Part shown: positions 25,917-33,927 of the stretch, one piece after another
Position numbering within the stretch: the stretch's first letter is position 1
Layout of the letters: each line of letters begins with the position of its first letter
NCBI GenBank assembly: GCA_964654285.1
Contig: CAZZJC010000019.1
Span: 1-64,000 of the forward strand
Reading direction: 5' to 3'
From: BJHQ01 sp964654285
Lineage (GTDB): Bacteria; Planctomycetota; UBA11346
Length of the DNA: 64,000 nucleotides
Notes under the pieces: model-generated
Seen by the model: only the letters and a program-made list of their open reading frames with translations
Databases searched by the model: none
What the model was told of the DNA's origin: nothing
Position numbers and translations under genes: made by a program

Positions 25917-27745
25917 ACGCTTCCGCCGGCATGGTCAGTGGATGGTCGCAAACACCGCTGCCCCGGGTGGCCGCCCATCCAGCGTTCTTGCCGACCACCG
26001 TCATCGATCTGTTCCGGCAGCGGGTGGAGGCCGAACCCGACCGCGAAATCTGCGCCTTTCCAGGCAGGAGCGGGTGCGAACGCCTGACCTGGAGCGAACT
26101 GCTTGCCAGGGCGGCGGCCAGCGCCCGCTTCCTTGCTGATAGCGGAGTCGGGCCTGGTGCGGTGATCGGGGTGGTGCGCGCCTGCGGTTCCGGGCTGCTG
26201 GCGGATTTCCTCGGGGCGATCCTGCTCGGGGCCGTGCCCTGCATGCTCGCCCCGCCCAATCCGCGCATGTCCCCTGCCGTCTTCGCGGCCAAACTGACGG
26301 GGATCCTCGGCCGGTTCGGCGATGGTGCGGTGGTGGTCGGCGATGCCGCCGCCGCCGGCGTGCTGCGCGGCATGCCGGCGGTCCGCTGCCTGGTCCAGGA
26401 TCGTCGACCTGCGCCGGCAGATCCCGCGCCCTGGCTCGACCGCGCCTGCCAGGCCGAGGACCTCCTGTTCCTGCAGCATTCCTCCGGCACCACCGGCATC
26501 CCGAAAGGCGTGGCGATCAGCCATGGTCGGCTTCTCGGTCATCTCCGGGCCTACGGCGATGTTCTGGGTGTCGGCAGCGATGACCGCATCGCCTCCTGGC
26601 TGCCCTGGTATCACGACATGGGCATGGTGGCCTGCCTCTGGGGCAGTCTGGTCTGGGATGTGCCCGCGCTGTACCTGGACAACTTCGCCTGGGCGCTCGA
26701 CCCGGCCAGTCTCATCGACCACATCGCGCGCGAGCGGTCGACCCTGGTCTGGCAACCCAACTTCGCCTTCGCCCATCTTGCCCGCACGGTACCCCCGGAG
26801 CGCACCGCCGGTCGGCGCCTGGATTCGGTGCGGGTCTGGACCAACTGTTCCGAACCCGTGCTTGCCTCCAGCATCGATGCCTTCTGTGCGCGGTTCGCGG
26901 CCGAGGGCGTGCGGCCCGGTTCGGTCGCAGGGTGCTATGGCATGGCTGAGAACGTCTTCGCGGTCACCCAGTCAGCCTTGCCACCGTGCCGACTCGACTG
27001 CGATCGGCAAAGCCTGGAAGTCGATGGTCGTTACCAGCCCGGCCCGGGACGGACGCTGGTTTCCAGTGGCCGTCCGATTCCCGGCGTCGAGATCGGCGTT
27101 TGGCTCGCCGATGGGCGACGCGCCGAGGACGGCCAAGTCGGGAACCTGCGCCTGCGTGGACCGTGGCGGCTGGGCGCCTACTGGCGGCGGGACGAGGAAA
27201 CCGTCCGGGCGATCGATGGCGATGGCTGGTACGACAGCGGCGATCTGGGTTTCATCCATGCTGGCGAGGTGTTCGTCATCGGTCGCGCGAAGGACCTGCT
27301 CATCGTCGCTGGGCGCAATTGCGACCCCACCGAGATCGAAACCCTGGCCGGCGAGGATCCGGGGGTGCTGCCCGGGCGCTGCTGCTGCCTCGGCATCGAT
27401 GACGCGGCCTCCGGCACCCAGGAACTGCATCTGGTGGTCGAAAGCCGGCTGCCCGGTTCCGAGCATCCGGACCTCATCCGCCGCCTGCGCGAGCGGATCG
27501 CCCGCGACAGCGCCTTCCGCCTGCGCCGGGTGTGGATCGCCCCGGAACGCTGGCTGGTGAAATCATCGAGCGGGAAGATCAGCCGGAGGGAGAACCTGAT
27601 TCGTCTATCAGAACTGGAGTCAGTGGGGATTCCGGCCGGCGACGGAGTGATCCCGGTAGGCGTGCCAGTCAATGGAATCGCAGCGGAACGGACGAAGCCA
27701 AGCGACGTGTCGACGCATCCAAACCCAACCATGGAGGCCCAATGA
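25913..27745 (+). CDS. Fatty-acyl-AMP ligase-like adenylating enzyme
   Basis: A 610-residue ANL-superfamily enzyme. It has the P-loop HSSGTTGIPKGVAISHG, the FAAL/ACS-typical ASWLPWYHDMGM, CYGMAEN, GWYDSGDLGFI and the C-terminal catalytic SSSGKISR. The LPWYHDMGM form is characteristic of fatty-acyl-AMP ligases, which activate an acid as acyl-AMP and pass it to a carrier protein, not to CoA. The carrier protein at 24164-24709 is the obvious partner. The start overlaps the hydrolase stop and the end overlaps the carbamoyltransferase start, so the four genes are coupled. Confidence 0.88.
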   Translation: MNASAGMVSGWSQTPLPRVAAHPAFLPTTVIDLFRQRVEAEPDREICAFPGRSGCERLTWSELLARAAASARFLADSGVGPGAVIGVVRACGSGLLADFLGAILLGAVPCMLAPPNPRMSPAVFAAKLTGILGRFGDGAVVVGDAAAAGVLRGMPAVRCLVQDRRPAPADPAPWLDRACQAEDLLFLQHSSGTTGIPKGVAISHGRLLGHLRAYGDVLGVGSDDRIASWLPWYHDMGMVACLWGSLVWDVPALYLDNFAWALDPASLIDHIARERSTLVWQPNFAFAHLARTVPPERTAGRRLDSVRVWTNCSEPVLASSIDAFCARFAAEGVRPGSVAGCYGMAENVFAVTQSALPPCRLDCDRQSLEVDGRYQPGPGRTLVSSGRPIPGVEIGVWLADGRRAEDGQVGNLRLRGPWRLGAYWRRDEETVRAIDGDGWYDSGDLGFIHAGEVFVIGRAKDLLIVAGRNCDPTEIETLAGEDPGVLPGRCCCLGIDDAASGTQELHLVVESRLPGSEHPDLIRRLRERIARDSAFRLRRVWIAPERWLVKSSSGKISRRENLIRLSELESVGIPAGDGVIPVGVPVNGIAAERTKPSDVSTHPNPTMEAQ

Positions 27746-29433
27746 AGATCCTCGGCATCAGTTCCGGCAGCGACAGCGGTGTCGTCCTCTTCGAGGACGA
27801 TCGCATGGTCCTGGGTGTGAACGAGGAGCGCCTGTCGCGCAGGAAGCTCGACGACGCGTATCCGCATCGCTCCCTGCGCTGGATCCTGGCCGAATCCGGC
27901 CTGAAGCCCGCGGACATCGGGATGATCTGCCACGGATTCGCCGGTGGGTTGCCCGGTACCGAATTCTTCACCCGGATGATGCGACGCGCGCTCGATTACG
28001 CCGGCGATCCGGCGGCACTGCCGATCATCCTCGAACGTCTTGCCACCGAAGGCGAGGTCGATGCGGTGAAGAACGCCGAGTTCCTGCGCGAGACCCGCGC
28101 CATCTTCCCCGACACGCCGATCCACACCTGCCACCACCATGAGGCGCACGCCTGTTCGGCCTACCTCGCCTCGCCGTTCGAGCGCGCCCTGGTGGTGACC
28201 GCCGATGGACGCGGCGACTACCTGTCGCTGACCATCAGCGCGTTCACGCCAGAGGGGAAGAGCGAACGCTACACCGCCTATAGCTGGGAAAGCCTGGGAT
28301 ACCTCTACGGCCGCGTGACGCATCTGTGCGGTTTCAAGCCCAACCGCCACGAGGGCAAGATCACCGGTCTTGCCGCGCATGGCGATCCCGAGAAGGCGAT
28401 CGGGCTCATGCGGCGGATGATCCGTCTGGATGACGAAGGTCGCCTGCGCAGCAGTCCCGGCCCGCTGTATCGGCCGTTCTTCTCGAACTTTTCCCCGGAA
28501 CTGCTCGCCGAGGCGGCCCGCTTCACTCCAGCCGATCTTGCCGCCGCAGTGCAGCGCCACCTCGAGGATCTGCTCTGCGGACTGGTGCGCCGGCACGTTG
28601 CGGAGAGCGGCCTCACCAACATCTGCGTCGCCGGTGGCGTCTTTTCGAACGTGCGCGCGAATCAGAAGCTGCGCGACCTGCCCGGGGTGTCGGATCTGTT
28701 CATCTATCCGAACATGGGCGACGGCGGGATCTGCGCCGGTGGCGTCCACCACTACCTGTACCACGTCCAGCATCGCAGGCCGGTCGCGGTGCCCAGCCTG
28801 TACGTGGGTCCGGCCATCGATCCCGAACGCATCGCTGCGCTGTTGCGGGCCAAGGGTCTGGCCATCGAACGCCCAGTCGATCTGGAGTCGACGGTCGTCG
28901 ATCTGCTCGCCGATCATCAGGCGATCGGACTGGTGCAGGGCCGCAACGAGTTCGGCCCTCGTGCCCTGGGCAACCGCAGCATCATCGCCGCCTGCGATCG
29001 CGCCGATGTCTGCCAGCAGCTCAACGATCGCCTCGCCCGCACCGAGTTCATGCCGTTCGCTCCGTCGATCGCGAGCAACCTCGCCGGGCGGGCGCTGAAG
29101 GGATATCGGGATCAATTTTCGGCCCGGCACATGACCATCACCTACGAGGTCGCGCCCGCCCTGGCGGAAGGCTCGCCGGCGATCGTCCATCTCGATGGCA
29201 CCGCCCGGCCGCAGGTGGTGTTCCCCGAGGACAATCCGCTCTTCCATCGCCTGCTCAATCGCTGGCATGAGCGCTCCGGCCAGCTCTGCCTGATGAACAC
29301 GTCCTTCAACATGCATGAGGAACCGATCGTCTGCGGCGAGGACGACATCGTCAGCACGTTCACCCGTGGCGCGGTCGATTGCCTGCTGTTCGCGCCGTAT
29401 CTCTGCCGTTTGCCGAAGGGATGCAATCCATGA
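27742..29433 (+). CDS. Carbamoyltransferase (NodU/CmcH family)
   Basis: A 563-residue O-carbamoyltransferase. It starts MKILGISSGSDSGVVLFEDD and has the metal-binding CHHHEAHACSAYLAS (H131-H136) and the C-terminal YrdC-like NEFGPRALGNRSI and NTSFNMHEEPIV. These enzymes make carbamoyl-AMP from carbamoyl phosphate and ATP, then carbamoylate a hydroxyl of a sugar or antibiotic. Here the likely acceptor is a glycan sugar. The start at 27742 overlaps the ligase stop, and the stop overlaps the next radical SAM start. Confidence 0.93.
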   Translation: MKILGISSGSDSGVVLFEDDRMVLGVNEERLSRRKLDDAYPHRSLRWILAESGLKPADIGMICHGFAGGLPGTEFFTRMMRRALDYAGDPAALPIILERLATEGEVDAVKNAEFLRETRAIFPDTPIHTCHHHEAHACSAYLASPFERALVVTADGRGDYLSLTISAFTPEGKSERYTAYSWESLGYLYGRVTHLCGFKPNRHEGKITGLAAHGDPEKAIGLMRRMIRLDDEGRLRSSPGPLYRPFFSNFSPELLAEAARFTPADLAAAVQRHLEDLLCGLVRRHVAESGLTNICVAGGVFSNVRANQKLRDLPGVSDLFIYPNMGDGGICAGGVHHYLYHVQHRRPVAVPSLYVGPAIDPERIAALLRAKGLAIERPVDLESTVVDLLADHQAIGLVQGRNEFGPRALGNRSIIAACDRADVCQQLNDRLARTEFMPFAPSIASNLAGRALKGYRDQFSARHMTITYEVAPALAEGSPAIVHLDGTARPQVVFPEDNPLFHRLLNRWHERSGQLCLMNTSFNMHEEPIVCGEDDIVSTFTRGAVDCLLFAPYLCRLPKGCNP

Positions 29434-30527
29434 GCGCCGTCTGCATCCACCCCTGGGCCGACATGTGGGTCAACGCCAAGGGGCGCATGACCTGCTGTCC
29501 CCAGAACCATACCGCGCTCGGTACGCTGCCCGCCGACAGCCCGGCCAAGGCCTGGCACGGCCCTGCGGCGCAGCAGGTGCGCCGGCTGGTTGCGGCCGGC
29601 CGTTATGAAGAGGCCGGATGCGAACGCGAATGCCCGTTCCTGCGCAACTCCTCCACTCCGCCAGACGACGAACCGCCGCAAGCGGAGATGATCAACCAGC
29701 CTTTCACGCCGCCGGTTGATGCCGATTCCGCCTATGCCCAGAACCTGGCGGGGGTGCAGGCGGCATTCGCCCGCCGCGAGGCCGACATCGACACGCTGCC
29801 GCTCTTCGTCGACCTGCAGCCGGTCATCCTCTGCAATGCCGCCTGCATCATGTGCGGCCAGCCGCATGCCGATCCGACCCGGCATACGCCGGAGATCCGT
29901 GCCGCCCTCGATTCCCTCAAGCCGACCGCCAGCCATTTCCGTTGGCAGGGGGGCGAGGTCTTCACCGATCCCCATTTCGCGGCCTACCTGGAATCCTTCG
30001 GGGCGGACGACGCCCCCCAGCCGGGCCGCTGCGTCATCACCAACGGCACCCTGATCACCCGCGCCATCGCCGAGCGCCTGCTGCGTCCGCCGCACCCGGT
30101 CCATTTCCTGGTCTCGATCGATGGCGCGACCGCGCCGACCTTCGAGAAGATCCGCCACCACCTGCGCTTCGACCGCGCCTGGGCCGGGCTGGTCCACCTC
30201 GCGACGCGCCAACGCGAGATCGGCGTCACCGATCGCGTGATCTGGAACTACGTGGTGATGAAGAGCACCTGGCCCGAGATGCGTCAGGCCATGCAGATGG
30301 CGGCGGAATTGCAGGTGGCGATCAACTTCGCCCCGCTGCAACGCCCGTGCGGTGACGAGAACCTGTTCCTTGATCCTGCCGTGATGCCGGGTTTGGATCT
30401 GATGTGCGAGTTGGACGACCTGGAGCGCTTCGCCGCCAACTTGCCGATCCCGGTATCCGGCTTCACCGGCATGCGCTATCGCCTGCGTCAGGTGATGCCG
30501 CCGCCGGCTCCGGTCGGTGCGCCATGA
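29430..30527 (+). CDS. Radical SAM enzyme with N-terminal SPASM-like domain (permuted order)
   Basis: A 365-residue protein. The radical SAM core carries C135, C139 and C142 in LCNAACIMCGQP. In contrast to its relatives, the cysteine-rich SPASM-like domain lies in front of the core, within residues 1-75: CIHPWADMWVNAKGRMTCC, then a run to EEAGCERECPF. This pattern (PW, G-R-M-TCCP, C-x3-C) is normally found at the C-terminus. The order is therefore reversed, either by circular permutation or by domain shuffling. It is coupled by four-base overlaps to both neighbours. Substrate unknown. Confidence 0.8.
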   Translation: MSAVCIHPWADMWVNAKGRMTCCPQNHTALGTLPADSPAKAWHGPAAQQVRRLVAAGRYEEAGCERECPFLRNSSTPPDDEPPQAEMINQPFTPPVDADSAYAQNLAGVQAAFARREADIDTLPLFVDLQPVILCNAACIMCGQPHADPTRHTPEIRAALDSLKPTASHFRWQGGEVFTDPHFAAYLESFGADDAPQPGRCVITNGTLITRAIAERLLRPPHPVHFLVSIDGATAPTFEKIRHHLRFDRAWAGLVHLATRQREIGVTDRVIWNYVVMKSTWPEMRQAMQMAAELQVAINFAPLQRPCGDENLFLDPAVMPGLDLMCELDDLERFAANLPIPVSGFTGMRYRLRQVMPPPAPVGAP

Positions 30528-32089
30528 ACGTCCTGCTGATGACATCCCGGACCAACGACCGGCAGGATGGGGCCGAACTCGCCGACCACATGCCGTATGG
30601 ACTGGGGTATATCGCTGCGACCTTGAAGAAGCATTCCGATCACCAGGTCGACATCCTGGACATCAGCCATTCAAGCTTGAGCGACGACGGCATCGCCGAC
30701 CTCATCGCGAGCAAGCGCATCGACGTGCTCGGCATCTCGGCGGTGATGGCGAACTATGTTTTTTGCGTCGAATTCACGGCGGCGATACGGCGGCGATTCC
30801 CGCACCTGCTCATCGTCATGGGCGGCGCCCTGCCCACCACCATGCCCGACCTGGTGGCCCAGGATTGCGCCGTCGACGTGGTGGTGCGTGGTCCGGGCGA
30901 ATTGGCCTTCCTCGACATCGTCAACGCCGCCGGGCCAGGCGGCAAGGCTCCGACGCGGATCGTCCAAGGCGGATATCCCAAGGACATCGATGCGATCCCC
31001 TGGCCGGACTGGGAAGCCATGGATTTTCGCAGTTACAAGTACCTGCCTCCCTGGTCGGACTTTCCGCTGCTGTCCAGCCGTGGCTGCCCGTTCGCCTGCA
31101 ACTACTGCTGCAAGGTCAATGGCAGCGCCTACGTTGAGCGCGACATCGACCATCTTTTCGCTGAACTGTGCCACGTGGTCGAGCAGCTCGGCTTCGACCA
31201 TTTCATGATCCAGGATGATCTCTTCTTCCTCAAACCGGAACGGGTCCGGCGACTGTGCCGGCTGATCACCGGGCGCGGCATGAAAGTCCGGTGGTCGGCG
31301 GTGAGCCGCATCGACCTCATGGACGAGGAAACGATCATCTGCCTGAAAGAGGCAGGCTGCTTCGCGGTCGCGGTCGGCGTCGAATCCGGCAGCCAGGACA
31401 TGCTCGTCCATATGAACAAGAAGCTCTCGCTCGCGAAGACGGCGGCCAACCTGCAATTGCTGCACCGGCATGGGATCAAGATCATGCCCTACATCATCTG
31501 CGGTTATCCCGGTGAAACCGCCGAGACGTTGAAGCAGACCGAGGATTTCCTCATCGCCAACCGCATCTACAGCGCGATGACCTATGCCTTCCCGTTGCCG
31601 GGGACGAAACTGTGGGACATCGCGGTCGAGCGCGGCATGATCCCCGATGTGCGCGCCTTCCTGCGTCGGCGGAGTTTCCATGTATCCCGCCCGCATTTCA
31701 ACTTCACCCAGATGCCGGATGCGGAACTGGAATCCCGGGTCGAGGCGATGAAGCAACGGGTGCTGGGGGCCTATATCGATCATCACCTTGGTTCAGGCGA
31801 ATCGCTGGGCGAGGCGGCATCGATCTACATCTATGGCTCAGGCTACCTCGGACGAGGTGCCTACGACCACCTTCTCGGCAAGGGCATTCCGGCGGGTAGG
31901 ATCCGGTCGTTCATCGACGATGATCCTTTGCGCGTAGGCAAATCGCATCATGGCGTGCCCGTGGCTGGACTCGATGCCCTGCAGCTCAACCGCAATGATC
32001 TCTGCTTCGTCGCCAACAGCTACTTCCCGGAGAACATGGTGGGCAATCTGCGGAAACATGGTTTCCAGGGCAGCATCGTCACGCTGTGA
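30524..32089 (+). CDS. B12-binding radical SAM protein with C-terminal Rossmann-like domain
   Basis: A 521-residue enzyme. The cobalamin-binding domain is at residues ~1-140 (IVMGGALPTTMPDLVAQD, VVRGPGELAFLDIV). The radical SAM core has C188, C192 and C195 in SRGCPFACNYCCK. After ~430 residues an extra domain follows (IYIYGSGYLGRGAYDHLL, RSFIDDDPLRVGKSHHGVPV), which looks like the N-terminal Rossmann domain of sugar N-acetyltransferases such as PglD. This fusion supports a sugar-linked substrate. It is the last gene of the plus-strand cluster. Confidence 0.83.
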   Translation: MNVLLMTSRTNDRQDGAELADHMPYGLGYIAATLKKHSDHQVDILDISHSSLSDDGIADLIASKRIDVLGISAVMANYVFCVEFTAAIRRRFPHLLIVMGGALPTTMPDLVAQDCAVDVVVRGPGELAFLDIVNAAGPGGKAPTRIVQGGYPKDIDAIPWPDWEAMDFRSYKYLPPWSDFPLLSSRGCPFACNYCCKVNGSAYVERDIDHLFAELCHVVEQLGFDHFMIQDDLFFLKPERVRRLCRLITGRGMKVRWSAVSRIDLMDEETIICLKEAGCFAVAVGVESGSQDMLVHMNKKLSLAKTAANLQLLHRHGIKIMPYIICGYPGETAETLKQTEDFLIANRIYSAMTYAFPLPGTKLWDIAVERGMIPDVRAFLRRRSFHVSRPHFNFTQMPDAELESRVEAMKQRVLGAYIDHHLGSGESLGEAASIYIYGSGYLGRGAYDHLLGKGIPAGRIRSFIDDDPLRVGKSHHGVPVAGLDALQLNRNDLCFVANSYFPENMVGNLRKHGFQGSIVTL

Positions 32090-32123
32090 CGTTGCAGCGG
32101 AGCATGCCCGAACAGCCGTCTCC

Positions 32124-33653
32124 TCAAACGGATCCGCAAGCGACGGGAGCCAGTTCAGGCGGGGCGGCATCCAGCTCCTCGCGCAGAAGTCCGCGGCTTC
32201 GCAGGTCGGCGATGATCCGTTCCGCGAACCGGTCGTAGGAGAACTCCCGGCGGAACAGTTCGGAATCGACCTGGAATTCCCGTTGCACCCCCGCCATCAG
32301 GCTGGCCTTGTCGGTGAAGTAGACGACTTGGTGGTCGTCCCAGTGCGGCAGGGGGGACGCCCGTCGGCAGTCGTAGACGACCGGGATGCAGCCGCAGCAG
32401 GCGATTTCAGGCAGGCGCTGATGGTTGAGGATGTTCGGTGTCAAGGACAGGGCGTGGCTCGCCCGCCGATACAGCTCAGCCAGTTCCCGACCTGGCTTGA
32501 GCGCACCGCGATGAAATGGCGCGACCACCGGGTCAGACTCCCAGCCATGACCGTAGATCTCGACCTTCCAGCCCTGCTGCGCCAGACTGCAGATCCAGCG
32601 CACGGGTTCGTCGCGGATGGCGATGTTCCAGATGATCCCGGCCAGGTGCATGGTGGTGATGCCGTGTTGGATCCGGAACTCCTCCATCTCCGGCACCGTG
32701 ATCACCTCACCCGCCTGGATGCGCTCATTCAGGAGGTCGAGGAAACGGGCATGGATCGGATTCGCCGGGATGAAATGCGGGTTACTCCGGTAGGAGGTTC
32801 CCACGAAGACGATGGTGCGAGCTTCCCGAGGTGGACCGCCTTCCGGGTGGTAGATGGAGTCGTCGATGCAGAAATTCTGGTTGCGCTGCCGATCCGGGGG
32901 GAGCCCCTTTGCGACGAGGGCTTTGCAGAAGGCGTCCTTGTGCAGGCTGTAAACCAGATCGTTTTCACGCCAACGCAGCTTCTCTGCCGGATCGGTCAAT
33001 TCCGGCATCATGTCCATCCACCAGACGACGTTTGCAGTCTTGGGATGGAGCGAGATGTTGTTGAGGTAATTGACATTGATCACCAGGTGCGGCTGGAAAT
33101 CGCGGATCACCCCGGTGATGTGGTAACTGGCGAGCGCTTCGATGTCGGAATCCTCGATGACGAATTTGGCATCGTGTCCAAGTCGGGCGAAAGCTTCGAT
33201 CACCCCGCGAGTGGCGTGTTGCATGACCATGGTGGTCCGACTGCCCCAGCCCATGACGCGCAACCGGCCCGGCCGTTCCGGCGGTGGGATGTCGCCGGCA
33301 TGGATGGCGCGGATGGTCCCTTCGGTCAGGGCGAGACGTTTCTCGCGAGCTGCCTGCATGCAGTTCAGGAGGTCCTGGCTCAACCGCTGACGCATCGTTT
33401 CAGGATAGAATCCAGCCATTTCGATCCGGGTGGGCATGCGCAGGCGGGTGGTGGCGTAGAACTGCACCAGGGACGAAGGATTCACGTGGATGAGGTTGGG
33501 CAGCCTCTCCGGCAACGGTTCCTGGCTCAGGTAATAGCACACCTGCAACCCGGTGCTGGCCGAGGTGATCTGCACCCGGTTGGCCTGGCGGGCGGTCGCC
33601 AGCGCCAGGTCAGGATTGAGAAAGATGGTGTCCTGGTGCTGGATCTGGTTCAT
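32124..33653 (-). CDS. CgeB-like glycosyltransferase with new N-terminal domain, convergent to the cluster
   Basis: A 509-residue protein whose first ~100 residues match the N-terminal domain of the glycosyltransferase at 10972-12459 (FLNPDLALATARQANRV, VCYYLSQEPL, LIHVNPSSLV, TRLRMPTRI). The rest is the CgeB-like GT-B part (LRVMGWGSRTTMVMQHATRG, VVWWMDMMPE, VFVGTSYRS, HALSLTPNILNHQRLPEIAC, CCGCIPVVYD). It is read towards the end of the plus-strand cluster with a 34-base gap. The ATG at 33653 is chosen since the shared domain starts right there; the frame is open further upstream without similarity. Confidence 0.78.
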   Translation of the reverse strand: MNQIQHQDTIFLNPDLALATARQANRVQITSASTGLQVCYYLSQEPLPERLPNLIHVNPSSLVQFYATTRLRMPTRIEMAGFYPETMRQRLSQDLLNCMQAAREKRLALTEGTIRAIHAGDIPPPERPGRLRVMGWGSRTTMVMQHATRGVIEAFARLGHDAKFVIEDSDIEALASYHITGVIRDFQPHLVINVNYLNNISLHPKTANVVWWMDMMPELTDPAEKLRWRENDLVYSLHKDAFCKALVAKGLPPDRQRNQNFCIDDSIYHPEGGPPREARTIVFVGTSYRSNPHFIPANPIHARFLDLLNERIQAGEVITVPEMEEFRIQHGITTMHLAGIIWNIAIRDEPVRWICSLAQQGWKVEIYGHGWESDPVVAPFHRGALKPGRELAELYRRASHALSLTPNILNHQRLPEIACCGCIPVVYDCRRASPLPHWDDHQVVYFTDKASLMAGVQREFQVDSELFRREFSYDRFAERIIADLRSRGLLREELDAAPPELAPVACGSV

Positions 33654-33927
33654 GGTGGTCGTAGTTGCCTTTCCCGCTGGAGGGCGTCCGCTCGTGGTCT
33701 TTTGTTGAAGCAATCCACACGCCAAAGGCGGGCCAAAACCGGAGGCTTTGCCTAGCGAATCCGACGAAGCGGAATTTCCGTGGGCACAACGGGTTGCGAT
33801 GGGTCGGACGGCGATGGTGCCCTGTCGCAAGACGAAGGACAACGACCGGTGGACGACCGCGGCGTCGATTCCAGCCACGTTGTACGTGGTGTTCTGCGGC
33901 ACCGGGCTGATCCCGGCACCGATCGGT

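Noticed and set aside
27178..29316. Open frame of 712 codons on the minus strand opposite the carbamoyltransferase
   Set aside because: No motifs; the carbamoyltransferase on the plus strand has all family signatures.
31950..33755. Open frame of 601 codons on the plus strand opposite the convergent glycosyltransferase
   Set aside because: The minus-strand protein shares a domain and catalytic layout with another glycosyltransferase in the window; the plus frame does not.
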